Shown here in pieces: positions 26,866 through 37,030 of a stretch of DNA of 48,845 nt (its first letter is position 1; each line of letters begins with the position of its first letter). Where the stretch lies: contig JAJVIN010000047.1 of the NCBI GenBank assembly GCA_022071945.1, positions 1 through 48,845 on the forward strand, written 5' to 3'. A model generated the notes under the pieces. It made no database searches and was not told where the DNA came from. It worked only from the letters and a program-made list of their open reading frames with translations. This DNA is from Thermoanaerobaculia bacterium (GTDB lineage Bacteria; Acidobacteriota; Thermoanaerobaculia; UBA5066). The position numbers were made by a program, and so were the translations under genes.

Positions 26866-27380
26866 GTCTCTCTCTCGGGAAGGGCGCGGGACGGGGCAGG
26901 CTCTGACGCCTCGTCCCGCGGGACCCCATCGGGCCCCGGCCCGAAGACGCGGGCCATCAGCTCTGCCTGTAACCGGAACATCGTGCCATCGTCCGTCTCG
27001 TGATCGTGACCGAGCAGGTGCAGGATGCCGTGCGTGAGCAGGATCTGGATCTCGCGGTCGAGCCCGTGTCCGCGCCTGACCGCCTGGCGAAGGGCATACG
27101 GTACGTCGATGGCGAGATCGCCGAGGAACGTCTCATCGTCTGATGGGAAGGATAGAACATCTGTTGGTTTGTCGATCCCGCGAAAGGCCCGATTCAGCCC
27201 GCGAATACGTTGATCTCCACAGATCAGAACCGAAACGGGGCGCAGGGAGACTCCGCAGGCTTTCATCACCGCGCGGGTCCAGCGTCTCATCCTTTCGGCC
27301 GGCGGGCCGGATTTGACCGTCACCGTCAGCTCCACGGAGGGCGTCTTCCCCCCCGGGTATCGCTTGTCCGGAATGTCCAT
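26862..27380 (-). CDS. ybeY: Endoribonuclease YbeY
   Basis: A 172-residue zinc-dependent endoribonuclease of rRNA maturation and ribosome quality control. The catalytic signature HGILHLLGHDH is complete, with H117, H121 and H127 as zinc ligands, and the upstream conserved block LNRAFRGIDKPTDVLSFP is present. About 25 residues beyond the conserved domain are Pro/Glu-rich and poorly conserved. It lies between phoH and the CBS-protein gene, the usual order in many bacteria, with a 4-base overlap downstream and 9 bases from the phoH stop codon. Confidence 0.96.
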   Translation of the reverse strand: MDIPDKRYPGGKTPSVELTVTVKSGPPAERMRRWTRAVMKACGVSLRPVSVLICGDQRIRGLNRAFRGIDKPTDVLSFPSDDETFLGDLAIDVPYALRQAVRRGHGLDREIQILLTHGILHLLGHDHETDDGTMFRLQAELMARVFGPGPDGVPRDEASEPAPSRALPERET

Positions 27381-27389
27381 GCCGTCTCT

Positions 27390-28373
<984 letters not shown>

Positions 28374-28489
28374 GGGAAACGAACTGGACCGGATGACGGG
28401 GCCTCCTTCTCGGCGCACGGAGGATAAGGGCCAGGATTTGGGGGAGTCAAATCTGGGCACTGGAGTGGAATTCGGGCAGGATTGGTCCC

Positions 28490-30094
28490 ATGGCCGTTTC
28501 TCTCAGAAGGGCTCTTCTCCCGTCGATCTGTCTGGGCGCCTGTCTCGTCTCCTCCCTCGCGGCCGCCCTTCCGCCTCCGGGGGTGCCGGCGACGTCAGCG
28601 GCCACGCCGACTCCCGTTCCCGTGGAGGTTTCACCCGAATCGCCCCGGTCGTCCGTGACCCAGTACTTGAAGCTCGCCAACAAGGGCGACTGGGAAGGCG
28701 CCTCGAACTACCTCGACTGGCCTCCAGGTCCGGACGCACCGCTCCTGGCGAGGCAGCTGAAGGCCGTCCTGGACCGCCACCTCTACGTGCGGCTCGAGGA
28801 ACTCTCTCCCCACGCCGAGGGATTCGAGGACGACTCCCTGCCCCCCGGAGTGGACCAGCTCGGGACGATCCCCGGCTCTCATGAACAACCAGAACCCGTC
28901 CGGATCGTTCGGAAGGATCGCCCGGCGGGGGCCATCTGGCTCTTTTCTCGCGCGACCCTGAACCGAGTCCCGGGCTGGTACTCCCAGCTCCCTGACCGCC
29001 ACTTCAGGGAGACCCTGCCCGGGTTCTTCTTCCGGATGGGTCCGAAGGGCCTCGTCCTCTGGCAATGGCTCGCGATCCTCGGGGGCTTCCCACTTCTCCT
29101 CCTCGGCGGCCGGGCTGTTGCCTGGGCTGTACAGAGGCTCCTCCTGCGCGCGGCACGCAAGACGGAAACGACGTGGGACGACGCCCTCGCCGCGAGGGTG
29201 TCCGGCCCCTTCTCCCTGGCCGGGGCGATCTTCCTCGGCTACATCCTCGCCCCGTTCCTGGAAATGAACGAGACCGGGTACCGATTCACGAGCCAGGTCC
29301 TCGCCGCGCTCGCCATCTTCACCTTCTTCTGGATCGCCTTCCGCATCGTTGCGGTGGCAAGCGACATCCTCTCGCAATCGGAGTGGGCCCGGACGAACCC
29401 CTCGGCTCCCGCCATCCTGTCGCTCGGAGTCCGCGGATGCCAGATCACCCTCATCATCCTGGGCGCCCTCGCCGGAATCGCCCAGCTCGGATTCCCCGTC
29501 GGAAGCGCGCTGGCGGGTCTCGGCCTCGGAGGTCTCGCGATCGCCCTTGCTGCCCAGAAGACGGTGGAGAACCTCTTCGGGTCGATCTCGATCGGCGTGG
29601 ATCAACCCTTCCGCGTCGGGGACTTCGTCAACATCGGCGGGATTCTCGGCACGGTCGAGGCGATCGGGCTCCGCTCGACTCGGGTCCGCACGCTCGACAG
29701 GACGATCGTGACCATCCCGAATGGAAAGCTGGCCGACCGCGAGATCGAGACCTTCGGTCTGAGGGACCGGTTCCGCCTCATCGCCACGATCGGAGTGGAG
29801 TACGGGACGACGGCCGCGCAGCTCCGCGCCATCATCGACGGTCTTCAGGGCACCCTGGCGAACCACCCGAAGATCTGGCCGGACGAGGTCATCGTCAAGC
29901 TCCTCGGCTTCGGAGAATCGGCGATCAACATCGAGGTGGCCGCGTGGTTCCTCGTCAAGGACATGCTCGAGTTCCGCGCGGTGCGGCAGGAAGTCCTGCT
30001 CGGGTTCATGGACGTCATCGAAAAGGAAGGAAGTTCCTTTGCCTTCCCCTCGAGGACGGTGTACCTGAGAAACGGCCCGGAAGCGGCCAGGTAG
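28490..30094 (+). CDS. MscS-family mechanosensitive channel
   Basis: A 534-residue protein with a cleavable signal peptide (SLRRALLPSICLGACLVSSLAAA), a soluble N-terminal region of about 160 residues, then about five membrane helices and the MscS domain. The pore helix GSALAGLGLGGLAIALAAQKTVENLFGSISIGVDQPFRVGDFV carries the Gly/Ala packing pattern of MscS TM3. The beta domain that follows has GTVEAIGLRSTRVRTLDRTIVTIPNGKLADREI. It releases solutes under hypo-osmotic shock. The N-terminal periplasmic-like domain is longer than in E. coli MscS. CAGGAT lies 7 bases before the ATG with no Shine-Dalgarno site. Confidence 0.94.
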   Translation: MAVSLRRALLPSICLGACLVSSLAAALPPPGVPATSAATPTPVPVEVSPESPRSSVTQYLKLANKGDWEGASNYLDWPPGPDAPLLARQLKAVLDRHLYVRLEELSPHAEGFEDDSLPPGVDQLGTIPGSHEQPEPVRIVRKDRPAGAIWLFSRATLNRVPGWYSQLPDRHFRETLPGFFFRMGPKGLVLWQWLAILGGFPLLLLGGRAVAWAVQRLLLRAARKTETTWDDALAARVSGPFSLAGAIFLGYILAPFLEMNETGYRFTSQVLAALAIFTFFWIAFRIVAVASDILSQSEWARTNPSAPAILSLGVRGCQITLIILGALAGIAQLGFPVGSALAGLGLGGLAIALAAQKTVENLFGSISIGVDQPFRVGDFVNIGGILGTVEAIGLRSTRVRTLDRTIVTIPNGKLADREIETFGLRDRFRLIATIGVEYGTTAAQLRAIIDGLQGTLANHPKIWPDEVIVKLLGFGESAINIEVAAWFLVKDMLEFRAVRQEVLLGFMDVIEKEGSSFAFPSRTVYLRNGPEAAR

Positions 30095-30099
30095 AGTCG

Positions 30100-30201
30100 C
30101 CCGGCGACAATTCGCCGGGCCACGAAACTGCGCCCCCTGAAGGGGGCTTCCCGGTGTAGGCCCTGAGGGCCGCCGCTTCGTAGCCGGAGAATCATCTCCG
30201 G
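30100..30201. terminator. Cluster of four hairpins between convergent genes
   Basis: Four perfect hairpins fill the gap between the convergent MscS and antiporter genes: CCCGGCGA/TCGCCGGG with loop CAAT (30100-30119); GCCCCC/GGGGGC with loop TGAA (30132-30147); GGCCC/GGGCC (30159-30171); CCGGAGA/TCTCCGG with loop ATCA (30184-30201). None is followed by a long T run, so they may act as a bidirectional termination or mRNA-protection region rather than a classical intrinsic terminator. Confidence 0.6.
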
Positions 30202-30245
30202 GCGTTTCTGCCGCGCTCTTCCGGATTCACTTGGAGCGTAAGGAG

Positions 30246-31526
30246 CTACGAGACCTCGAAACCTCTCTCGATCGCGGCCTCTCGCGTCGCCTTTCTCCCG
30301 TAGACCCTCTCGAAGATCGGTGTCGCCATCAGGGTCGTCACGATGGCCATGACGACCATGATGGTGAACATGGTCGGCTGGATGATGCCGCGCTCGAGGC
30401 CGATGTTCAGGATGATGAGTTCCATCAAGCCCCGGGCGTTCATCAGGGCTCCCGTCGCCAGAGCGTCACGGTTGTTCTCCCCGCTCAGGCGGGCGGCGGC
30501 CCAGCACGCCACGCCCTTTCCGAGACAGGCGGCAAGCAGGACCACGAGGGCGATCACGGCAAGGGCCGGAGTCGAGACGAGGCCGATCTTCGTGTTCAAC
30601 CCGGAATAGACGAAGAAGAGAGGCAGCAGGAACCCGACCGTCAGCGGCTCGATCTTCGTCCGCAGCTCCTCGGCAAAGTGCCCCTTCGGCATCGCGGCGC
30701 CGATCAGGAAGGCCCCGAAGACCGCATAGATGTGCAGGACATCCGTGATGAAGGCCCCCAGCATGACGATGGCGAGCATCTGGGTGAAGAGGTTCGAACT
30801 CATCTCACCCGGACCCTTGACCAGATTGCCGAGGGGCGCCAGGAGGCGCCTCACGACGACGAGGGTGAAGAGCAGGAAGAGCCCGCCTCCTCCGACCGCC
30901 ATGATGGCCAGCTTCGGATCGTTGCTGAAGGCCGACAGGACGATCGCCAGAAGGCACCAAGCGGCCGCGTCGTCGATGGATCCCGCGGCAAGCGCGAGCG
31001 TGCCGAGTGCCGTCTTGGAGAGGCCCTGTTCGTGGATGATGCGCGCCAGCATCGGGAACGCGGTGATCGACATCGCGGCGCCCGTGAAGAGGATCGCCTG
31101 CAAGGTCGAGACCCCCTGGCCAAAGACCGGGTACTCGGGGTGGTTCGTCAGGTAGATGGCGATTCCCGCACCCAGAGCGAACGGCATCGTGATCCCCGCG
31201 GCTGAGACGGACACCGCGCTTTTGGCGCGAGCCTTGATCAGCGCCAGATCGAACTCGAGGCCCACCAGGAACATGTAGAGGACAAGGGCAACCTGGGCGA
31301 CCGAGAAGAGGATGGGCATCGACTGCTTGGGAAACAGGAAAGCCGAGGCCTCCGGCCAGAGCCAGCCGAGAAGCGAGGGTCCCAGGAGAACGCCGGCGAT
31401 CATCTCGCTGACAACCTGCGACTGCCCCAGACGCCGGAAGACCCAGGCCGCGATCTGACAGACCATCAAGATGCAGACGAGTTGGAGGAAGAAACGGACC
31501 GAAAGCTCGAACGTCGTCAGTGGCAC
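30246..31526 (-). CDS. CPA2-family cation:proton antiporter (KefB-like membrane domain)
   Basis: A 426-residue protein with about 12 hydrophobic segments. The pattern of the Na+/H+ exchanger fold is clear: SEMIAGVLLGPSLLGWL in an early helix, FLVGLEFDLALIKARAKSAVSVSAAG, then a conserved acidic region (LAAGSIDDAAAWCLLAIVL) with the ion-binding DD pair. It would exchange K+ or Na+ for protons. There is no TrkA-N domain after the membrane part. GTG 31526 lies 9 bases after the folP stop codon; TAAGAT six bases before it is a possible extra promoter that also contains the folP stop. Confidence 0.93.
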   Translation of the reverse strand: MPLTTFELSVRFFLQLVCILMVCQIAAWVFRRLGQSQVVSEMIAGVLLGPSLLGWLWPEASAFLFPKQSMPILFSVAQVALVLYMFLVGLEFDLALIKARAKSAVSVSAAGITMPFALGAGIAIYLTNHPEYPVFGQGVSTLQAILFTGAAMSITAFPMLARIIHEQGLSKTALGTLALAAGSIDDAAAWCLLAIVLSAFSNDPKLAIMAVGGGGLFLLFTLVVVRRLLAPLGNLVKGPGEMSSNLFTQMLAIVMLGAFITDVLHIYAVFGAFLIGAAMPKGHFAEELRTKIEPLTVGFLLPLFFVYSGLNTKIGLVSTPALAVIALVVLLAACLGKGVACWAAARLSGENNRDALATGALMNARGLMELIILNIGLERGIIQPTMFTIMVVMAIVTTLMATPIFERVYGRKATREAAIERGFEVS

Positions 31527-31535
31527 GACCCGATC

Positions 31536-32429
31536 TTACGGGATATTCACTCGCTCGATGGTTTCCTCGATGACGGCCAGAAACCTCGCGGTTTCCGCGA
31601 CATCGTGAACGCGGACCACGACGGGAGTTCTCGGAGAAACGCGGGCCGCCATCACGACAGCGGCCAGCGATTCCGGGAGCCGGCCGGCCGGTGGTACGCG
31701 CGATGCGGCTCCAAGAAAAGCCTTGCGAGACGCCCCCGCGACGATGACCCTGCCCGGCGGGGCGATCTTTCCAAGATTGGCCAGCAACAAGAAGTTCTCG
31801 TCGGCGCTCTTCCCGAATCCGAATCCAGGGTCTCGCCAGATCTTCTCGGCCGAGACGCCCTCACCGGCGAGCCGCCCCTCGACCGTCTCGAGATCCGCGG
31901 TCACATCCGCCACGACGTTTGCGAAACGCGAGACCGCGAAGGTCGTCGACGGCGTTCCCCGGCAGTGGTTCAGAATCAGAGGAACTCCCGATTCCCTCAC
32001 GAGGGTCACGAGATCGGGGAGAGGATCGAGGCCCGTCACGAGATTCACGATCCGGGCCCCCTCACCCACGGCGGCCCGGGCGACCTCCGGCTTGCGCGTG
32101 TCGATCGAGACGATGGCCTCGGGCCGCTCTGCGAGAATCCCGCGGATTACGGGCAGCACACGGTTCAGCTCTTCCTCCACCGGAATGTCGGACGCCCCTT
32201 CTCCGTAAGTCCCGCTCCTGGGACGTGTCGACTCCCCTCCCACATCCAGGATCGCGGCGCCCTCGTCGAGCAGGCCGAGGGCGTGGGCAACAGCTTTTTC
32301 GGGCTCGAGGAACCGTCCGCCGTCGGAAAACGAGTCGGGGGTGACGTTCACGATCCCCATCACCAGGGGGACAGAACTGAATTGCAGGAAACGGCCGGAG
32401 GACAGAGGAACCGCAAAACCCCGAGACAT
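31536..32429 (-). CDS. folP: Dihydropteroate synthase
   Basis: A 297-residue enzyme that joins p-aminobenzoate to the dihydropterin pyrophosphate in folate synthesis. Family marks: VMGIVNVTPDSFSDGGRF at the pterin site, AAILDVGGESTRPRS, VSIDTRKPEVARAA, NLVTGLDP in place of the usual IND, NHCRGTPSTT (a Met-to-Cys variant of the HMRGTP motif), DPGFGFGKSADEN and IVAGASRKAFLG. ATG 32429 lies 6 bases after TAGGAT; AAGG directly before the ATG is too close to act as a Shine-Dalgarno site. No other folate gene is in the window. The antiporter gene follows in the same orientation. Confidence 0.97.
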   Translation of the reverse strand: MSRGFAVPLSSGRFLQFSSVPLVMGIVNVTPDSFSDGGRFLEPEKAVAHALGLLDEGAAILDVGGESTRPRSGTYGEGASDIPVEEELNRVLPVIRGILAERPEAIVSIDTRKPEVARAAVGEGARIVNLVTGLDPLPDLVTLVRESGVPLILNHCRGTPSTTFAVSRFANVVADVTADLETVEGRLAGEGVSAEKIWRDPGFGFGKSADENFLLLANLGKIAPPGRVIVAGASRKAFLGAASRVPPAGRLPESLAAVVMAARVSPRTPVVVRVHDVAETARFLAVIEETIERVNIP

Positions 32430-32493
32430 CCTTGAATCCTACCCCTCGCCGGGACGGCCCCCGCAGCGTTCCCCGCGCTATTCTGGAACGAGG

Positions 32494-35400
32494 GTGGCTG
32501 AGAGAGATCTCGGTAAGACCGGTGACTCGAGAGTCCGCGGGAAGACGCGGACCCCTGCTGTCGGCTCTGTCCTCGCGGCCGCATTCCTGCTGGCGGTGCC
32601 CCCGGCCAAGGGGCTCGACCCGGCTCCCCCGCTCACCCGGTTCCTGATCGACGTGTGGCAGGCCGAACAGGGGCTCCCCATCAACACCGTGACCGCGGTC
32701 CACCGGACTCCAAGGGGGTACCTGTGGGTCGGGACGGAGGAGGGGCTCGTCCGGTTCGACGGGATTCGCTTCACCATCTTCGACCGGCGCACGACGCCCG
32801 CGCTGGCCAACCACAGCATCTCCGCTCTCTCCGAGGACCGCGACGGAAGCCTCTGGGTTGGAACCCTCGGGGGTGGAGTCGTCCGTCTGGCCCCGTCGGG
32901 CTTCGAGACCGTCCCTCTCGGCGGCGGGAGCCGCGGGGAGTACATCCGGAGCCTTAGCCCCGCGCGGGACGGAGGAGTCTGGGCCGCGACGGATGGAGGC
33001 GCCGTCTTGATCCGCGACCGGAAGCCACAGCGGGCCCTGAGCCAAGCACAGGGACTCCCGGCCGACTCCGTCCGGACGGTTCGAGAAGATTCCAGGGGTC
33101 GCCTCTGGATCGGCACGGACAGCGGTCTCGCCCTCCTGGAGGCGGGCGCGATCACGGTCCTCTCCACCGCGAACGGTCTGCCCTCGGATTGGATCTCGAG
33201 CCTTCTGGAGGACGATTCGGGAACGATCTGGGCGGGCACGACTCGCGGGATCGCCCGCCTTGCGGGGAACCGCTTCGAGCCGGCGTGCGACCTGCCCGCG
33301 TGCCGGACCCAGGTCTGGCAGATCGTTCAGGATCCCGACGGAGCCGTCTTCGCCGCGACGTCGAGCGGTCTCCTGCGGTTCTGGAAGGGTCGCGCCTCCG
33401 TGCTGGACCGCACGGGCGGCCTCGCCCGGGAGCGCCTCTACTGCCTCTCTCCGGACGCCGAGGGAAGCCTCTGGCTCGGAGCCGAAGGCGGGGGCCTCTA
33501 CCGGCTGAAACTCGGGCGCTTCGAGAACATCACCAGCCGCGATGGGCTTCCCGACGACTTCATCATGACCGTCTTCGAGGACTCGTCCGGCAGAATCTGG
33601 ATCGGAACCCCCAAGGGCATGGGCCGCCTCGACCCTGACGGGACGGTCCGCTCCTTTGCCCGTGACTCCGGTCTGCAGTCCGTCGAAATTCGCACGCTTG
33701 GCGAGGGGACCGACGGACGGATGTGGGCTGGAACGCAAGGAGGCGGGGTCGGCACGATCGAGAACGACCGCTTCCGGCGGGCCGTCACCATTCCCGACAA
33801 CAACGCGACGTCGATCCACCCGTCTCCGGATGGCAGCCTCTGGATCGGCACCTTCAACGGGCTCTTCCACCTTCGCGGCAAGACCCTGACGGGATTCGAC
33901 AAAGCGGACGGCCTCCCCTCGAACGAGGTGTTCTGCCTGGCGGCCGACCGCGCCGGAACCCTCTTTCTGGGAACGTACGGGGGCGGCCTGGCGGAAATGA
34001 CAGAGGAGGGGCGTTTCCGGAAGTACCAGATCGCGGACGGAGTCCCCAGCAACACGGTGACGACACTGATGCCGGACGCCGACGGCGGTCTCTGGATCGG
34101 CACGGTCGGAGGCGGCATCGCCCGCCTCTCTGGCGGGAAGTTCTTCACTTTCGATTCCTCTCGTGGACTCTGCGACGACAGTGCCTTCCAGATCGTCGAC
34201 GATCGGGCAGGGTCGCTCTGGACGACGAGCAACCGGGGCATCGCCCGAACCTCCCGGGCCTCGCTTCTCGACGTCGCCGGGGGACGCAGAAGCCGCGTGG
34301 AATGCCAGATGTTCGGCCTGCCAGACGGCCTTCGCACTCGCGAGTGCAACGGTGGCCAACAGCCCGCCGGCATCCGGGCATCGGATGGACGGCTGCTCTT
34401 CGCCACCGCAAGAGGACTCGCCGTACTGGACCCGCGCCGGACGGTGAAGACCAAGACTCCACCCCGGGTCCTGATCGAGGAACTCCGCGCCCGGGGAAAG
34501 AACAGGGACCTCTCGGGCCGGGGCATCCAGCTCGCGCCCGGCGAGAACGACCTGGAGATTCGCTACACGGGGCTCGACCTGTTGTCATCGGAGCAGATTC
34601 GGTTCCGGTACCAGCTCGAGGGGTACGACTCCGACTGGATCGAGGCCGGAAACCGGAGGACGGCCTTCTACACGGGGTTGCCCCCTGGCCAGTTCGTCTT
34701 TCGCGTGGGCGCCTCGAACGCTGACGGCCCTTGGAGCGAGGAGACGGCACGGGTCTCCCTCGAGCTGGCTCCACGGTTCTTCCAGACCCGCTGGTTCCTT
34801 TTCGGAGTGGCTCTTTCCATCGCGGGCGCCGGAGCAATGCTGAACCAGCTGCGGGGACGCCGCACGAGGCGGCGAGCGGCCGAGCTGGCCCGCATCGTCG
34901 AGGAGAAGACGCACGACCTGAGGGAAACCAACGAGAGACTCGAGGAGGCGAACGAGCGAATCGCGCGAATGACCGAGTCCGGGTTCCGGGCCATGGACGA
35001 TGTCGGCGGCTGGGCGGGCCGGATGGCGGCCGACCTCGCGTCCGCGCTCCGTGTTTCCGAGATCGACGTCTACACGCTCGTCGATGAGACCCTGGTGCCG
35101 GTCTCCGGGACTCCCCGGGCCGGCGTTCCCGGGCTGGAAGACCTCAAGCGCGCGACCTCTGAATCCACAGACTTGCGCGCCGGAAGGCCGTCCCTGGTTC
35201 CGATCCGGACGGGCTATGGCGAACTCCTCGGCGCCGTAGCGGTCCCCGAGAGATCCGACCCGTTCTCGTCAGCGGAGGAACGCCTCATCCTCGGATTCTC
35301 CCATCAGCTCGGCGCGACCCTGGAGTTGAAGCGAACCAGGGAGGACCTCGCGCGGGCGATGAGCGTCCGGACCGCGCGCAGGCAGGAGCTGATCGAGAAG

Positions 35401-36435
35401 GGGATCGACATCCTGGAGATCTGTCCGGTCTGTCAGCGCTGCTACGGACATCAACAGGAGAAATGCGCGAGCGACGGGGCTACCCTCGTCCCACCGGCCT
35501 CGTTTCTCCCGTACCGGATCCAGGGAAAGTACCGCCTCCTGCGGGTACTGGGCGAGGGAGGGATGGGGACCGTGTTCGAGGCCGCGGACGAGAGGCTCGA
35601 CCGCAAGGTCGCGCTGAAAGTGATGCGGCTGGACCGCTTCGCCGATCGCGAGATGCTGCTCCGGTTCCAGCGCGAGGCTCGCACACTCGCCCAGATCGAC
35701 CATCCGGGGGTGATCGCGGTCTACGACACGGGAGAGCTGGACGAGGGATCGACCTTCATCGTGATGGAACTCCTGAAAGGCGTCGAACTCGCCACGCTCC
35801 TCAGGACGTTCGGACGCGGGACGCCCTCGCAGGTCGCCCGGCTCCTGTCCCAGGCGGCGAGTGGTCTCGAGGCCGCTCACCGCCAGCGGATCGTCCATCG
35901 GGACATCAAGCCCGAGAACATCGTCTTGACGGGCGGTGAATCAGGATTCCAGACGAAGATCGTTGATTTCGGCCTCGCGAAGAAGATCGATGCGGAAGGG
36001 ATGACCCTGACAGGGATGGTCGTCGGCTCACCGCACTACATGTCCCCCGAGCAGGCGCGAGGCCGGCCGGCAGGGCCCCTGAGCGACTTCTTCTCACTCG
36101 CCACGGTGACCTACGAGGCCCTGACCGGAAGAAAGACGGTCGACGTGGGGGATGCATCGGACATCGGCACCATCCTCTACGACGTGATGATCACGATCCC
36201 GCCGCCTCCGTCGGTGTTCGTCACGGGGCTCTCCCCGGAGATCGACCGGCTCCTCCTGTGGGCGCTGGCGAAGGACCCCAGGGCGCGGCCGCAGAATTCG
36301 GCGGAATGGGTTCCCCTCCTCGTCCAGGAACTCGAATCGACCCCCGCATCGACTCCGGGCTGGCCGGACGACATCGAAGCGCTCGCCTCACCCCGACGTT
36401 CGAGTTCGTCGGTTCCGAGGACCCAGGTCATTTGA
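32494..36435 (+). CDS. Propeller/Y_Y_Y receptor fused to a GAF-like domain and Ser/Thr kinase
   Basis: A 1313-residue transmembrane kinase. A signal peptide ends near residue 45. Residues 55-620 contain about 13 Reg_prop repeats with the GxLWxGTxGGGLxRL pattern, giving two seven-bladed propellers. A Y_Y_Y domain (about 675-760) and a membrane helix (767-786) follow, then a coiled coil and a GAF-like region (about 845-955). A cysteine cluster (C977, C980, C983, C991) precedes the kinase (1008-1290): GEGGMG loop, K1042, HRDIKPEN near 1135 and DFG at 1158-1160. Usually Y_Y_Y receptors end in a histidine kinase. GTG 32494 is nine bases after TATTCT. The signal, probably a glycan or envelope cue, is unknown; the FHA activator downstream is a candidate phospho-reader. 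Confidence 0.93.
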   Translation: MAERDLGKTGDSRVRGKTRTPAVGSVLAAAFLLAVPPAKGLDPAPPLTRFLIDVWQAEQGLPINTVTAVHRTPRGYLWVGTEEGLVRFDGIRFTIFDRRTTPALANHSISALSEDRDGSLWVGTLGGGVVRLAPSGFETVPLGGGSRGEYIRSLSPARDGGVWAATDGGAVLIRDRKPQRALSQAQGLPADSVRTVREDSRGRLWIGTDSGLALLEAGAITVLSTANGLPSDWISSLLEDDSGTIWAGTTRGIARLAGNRFEPACDLPACRTQVWQIVQDPDGAVFAATSSGLLRFWKGRASVLDRTGGLARERLYCLSPDAEGSLWLGAEGGGLYRLKLGRFENITSRDGLPDDFIMTVFEDSSGRIWIGTPKGMGRLDPDGTVRSFARDSGLQSVEIRTLGEGTDGRMWAGTQGGGVGTIENDRFRRAVTIPDNNATSIHPSPDGSLWIGTFNGLFHLRGKTLTGFDKADGLPSNEVFCLAADRAGTLFLGTYGGGLAEMTEEGRFRKYQIADGVPSNTVTTLMPDADGGLWIGTVGGGIARLSGGKFFTFDSSRGLCDDSAFQIVDDRAGSLWTTSNRGIARTSRASLLDVAGGRRSRVECQMFGLPDGLRTRECNGGQQPAGIRASDGRLLFATARGLAVLDPRRTVKTKTPPRVLIEELRARGKNRDLSGRGIQLAPGENDLEIRYTGLDLLSSEQIRFRYQLEGYDSDWIEAGNRRTAFYTGLPPGQFVFRVGASNADGPWSEETARVSLELAPRFFQTRWFLFGVALSIAGAGAMLNQLRGRRTRRRAAELARIVEEKTHDLRETNERLEEANERIARMTESGFRAMDDVGGWAGRMAADLASALRVSEIDVYTLVDETLVPVSGTPRAGVPGLEDLKRATSESTDLRAGRPSLVPIRTGYGELLGAVAVPERSDPFSSAEERLILGFSHQLGATLELKRTREDLARAMSVRTARRQELIEKGIDILEICPVCQRCYGHQQEKCASDGATLVPPASFLPYRIQGKYRLLRVLGEGGMGTVFEAADERLDRKVALKVMRLDRFADREMLLRFQREARTLAQIDHPGVIAVYDTGELDEGSTFIVMELLKGVELATLLRTFGRGTPSQVARLLSQAASGLEAAHRQRIVHRDIKPENIVLTGGESGFQTKIVDFGLAKKIDAEGMTLTGMVVGSPHYMSPEQARGRPAGPLSDFFSLATVTYEALTGRKTVDVGDASDIGTILYDVMITIPPPPSVFVTGLSPEIDRLLLWALAKDPRARPQNSAEWVPLLVQELESTPASTPGWPDDIEALASPRRSSSSVPRTQVI

Positions 36436-36460
36436 GTCGAAGGGCTATCCATCCGATATC

Positions 36461-36472
36461 GGGACAGACAAT
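36461..36472. repeat. 12-bp direct repeat, left copy (flanks ompW segment)
   Basis: GGGACAGACAAT occurs here, just after the receptor-kinase stop codon, and again at 37689-37700, just after ompW. The two copies enclose about 1.2 kb holding the Rrf2 remnant and ompW. A 12-mer repeat could arise by chance in a window this long, but the positions at the edges of one segment are suggestive. Confidence 0.4.
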
Positions 36473-36679
36473 TCGTACCCCTGAGGCACGTCCGTTCAGC
36501 CGCGGCGTCCCCTTGCTGGCTCTACGGGCGCTCGATCCCCTGGATCCCGGCCTCGAGGAGTCGCCTTTCCAGCGGGAGGCCCTGCCCGGCCTCGGTTCTT
36601 CCCTTCCGTGAGCTTGCGATGAGCCTCGGCGTGCCTGGCTGAGCGGATCGCGAGCGCGTCGAAGAAAATCGAGGCCAGA

Positions 36680-36793
36680 TGGGCCTCCATCGACGCCGCC
36701 ATCCCGGACACGGACCTGAGTCTGAGGCCCGACCGAGGCCAGGTGTAGGACAGTCCTCACCGCGTAGTCCGTCTCGCGTCTGATACCCAGCAC
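36680..36793 (-). pseudogene. Remnant of an Rrf2-family regulator (N-terminus)
   Basis: Translation from the ATG at 36793 gives MLGIRRETDYAVRTVLHLAS, the hallmark N-terminus of Rrf2-type winged-helix repressors (NsrR, IscR, CymR group). After about 28 residues the similarity ends; the frame stays open to 36428 but becomes Arg/Gly-rich with no Cys ligands and no recognisable rest of the domain. This fits a gene broken by frameshift or fused to unrelated sequence. It is divergent from ompW, as a local repressor would be, with the palindromic operator between them. Exact end of the remnant is uncertain. Confidence 0.5.
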
Positions 36794-36881
36794 GATGCCG
36801 CCCTACTCCAGTTCTTCCATGTTGACGGGATTCGCTGGCAAGTGTGCTGCGCCGATCACGCGAACTCCCTTCTCGCCGGGA

Positions 36882-36921
36882 TTGACAAAGATCACCTAGC
36901 CGATAATATTATCCATTAGGT
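36882..36921 (+). promoter_or_regulatory. ompW promoter with overlapping palindromic operator
   Basis: TTGACA (36882-36887) is followed by a 16-base spacer and TAATAT (36904-36909), a strong sigma-70-type promoter in an otherwise GC-rich region. The -10 lies inside an interrupted palindrome at 36894-36921: ACCTA, three bases, GATAATATTATC, three bases, TAGGT. All paired arm positions match. A dyad covering the -10 is the classic place for a repressor. The leader to the ompW ATG would be about 115 bases. Confidence 0.65.
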
Positions 36922-37030
36922 GGTATTTACAGGGCGAATGGCGCGCCGCCGATCTCGAGAACCGTGCCTGCCGAACCAGTCACGTCTCCTTCATCCAGAC
37001 CCACACCACAGCATTCGAAAGGAAATCCCG

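Noticed and set aside
31527-31538. TAAGAT six bases before the antiporter GTG as a leaderless promoter
   Set aside because: The hexamer includes the folP stop codon and the genes are 9 bases apart on the same strand, so operon read-through explains it; kept out of the leaderless list.
32062-34359. 765-codon minus-strand frame opposite the propeller receptor
   Set aside because: Shadow of the repetitive propeller coding sequence; composition is Arg/Glu/Gly-rich without domain signatures.
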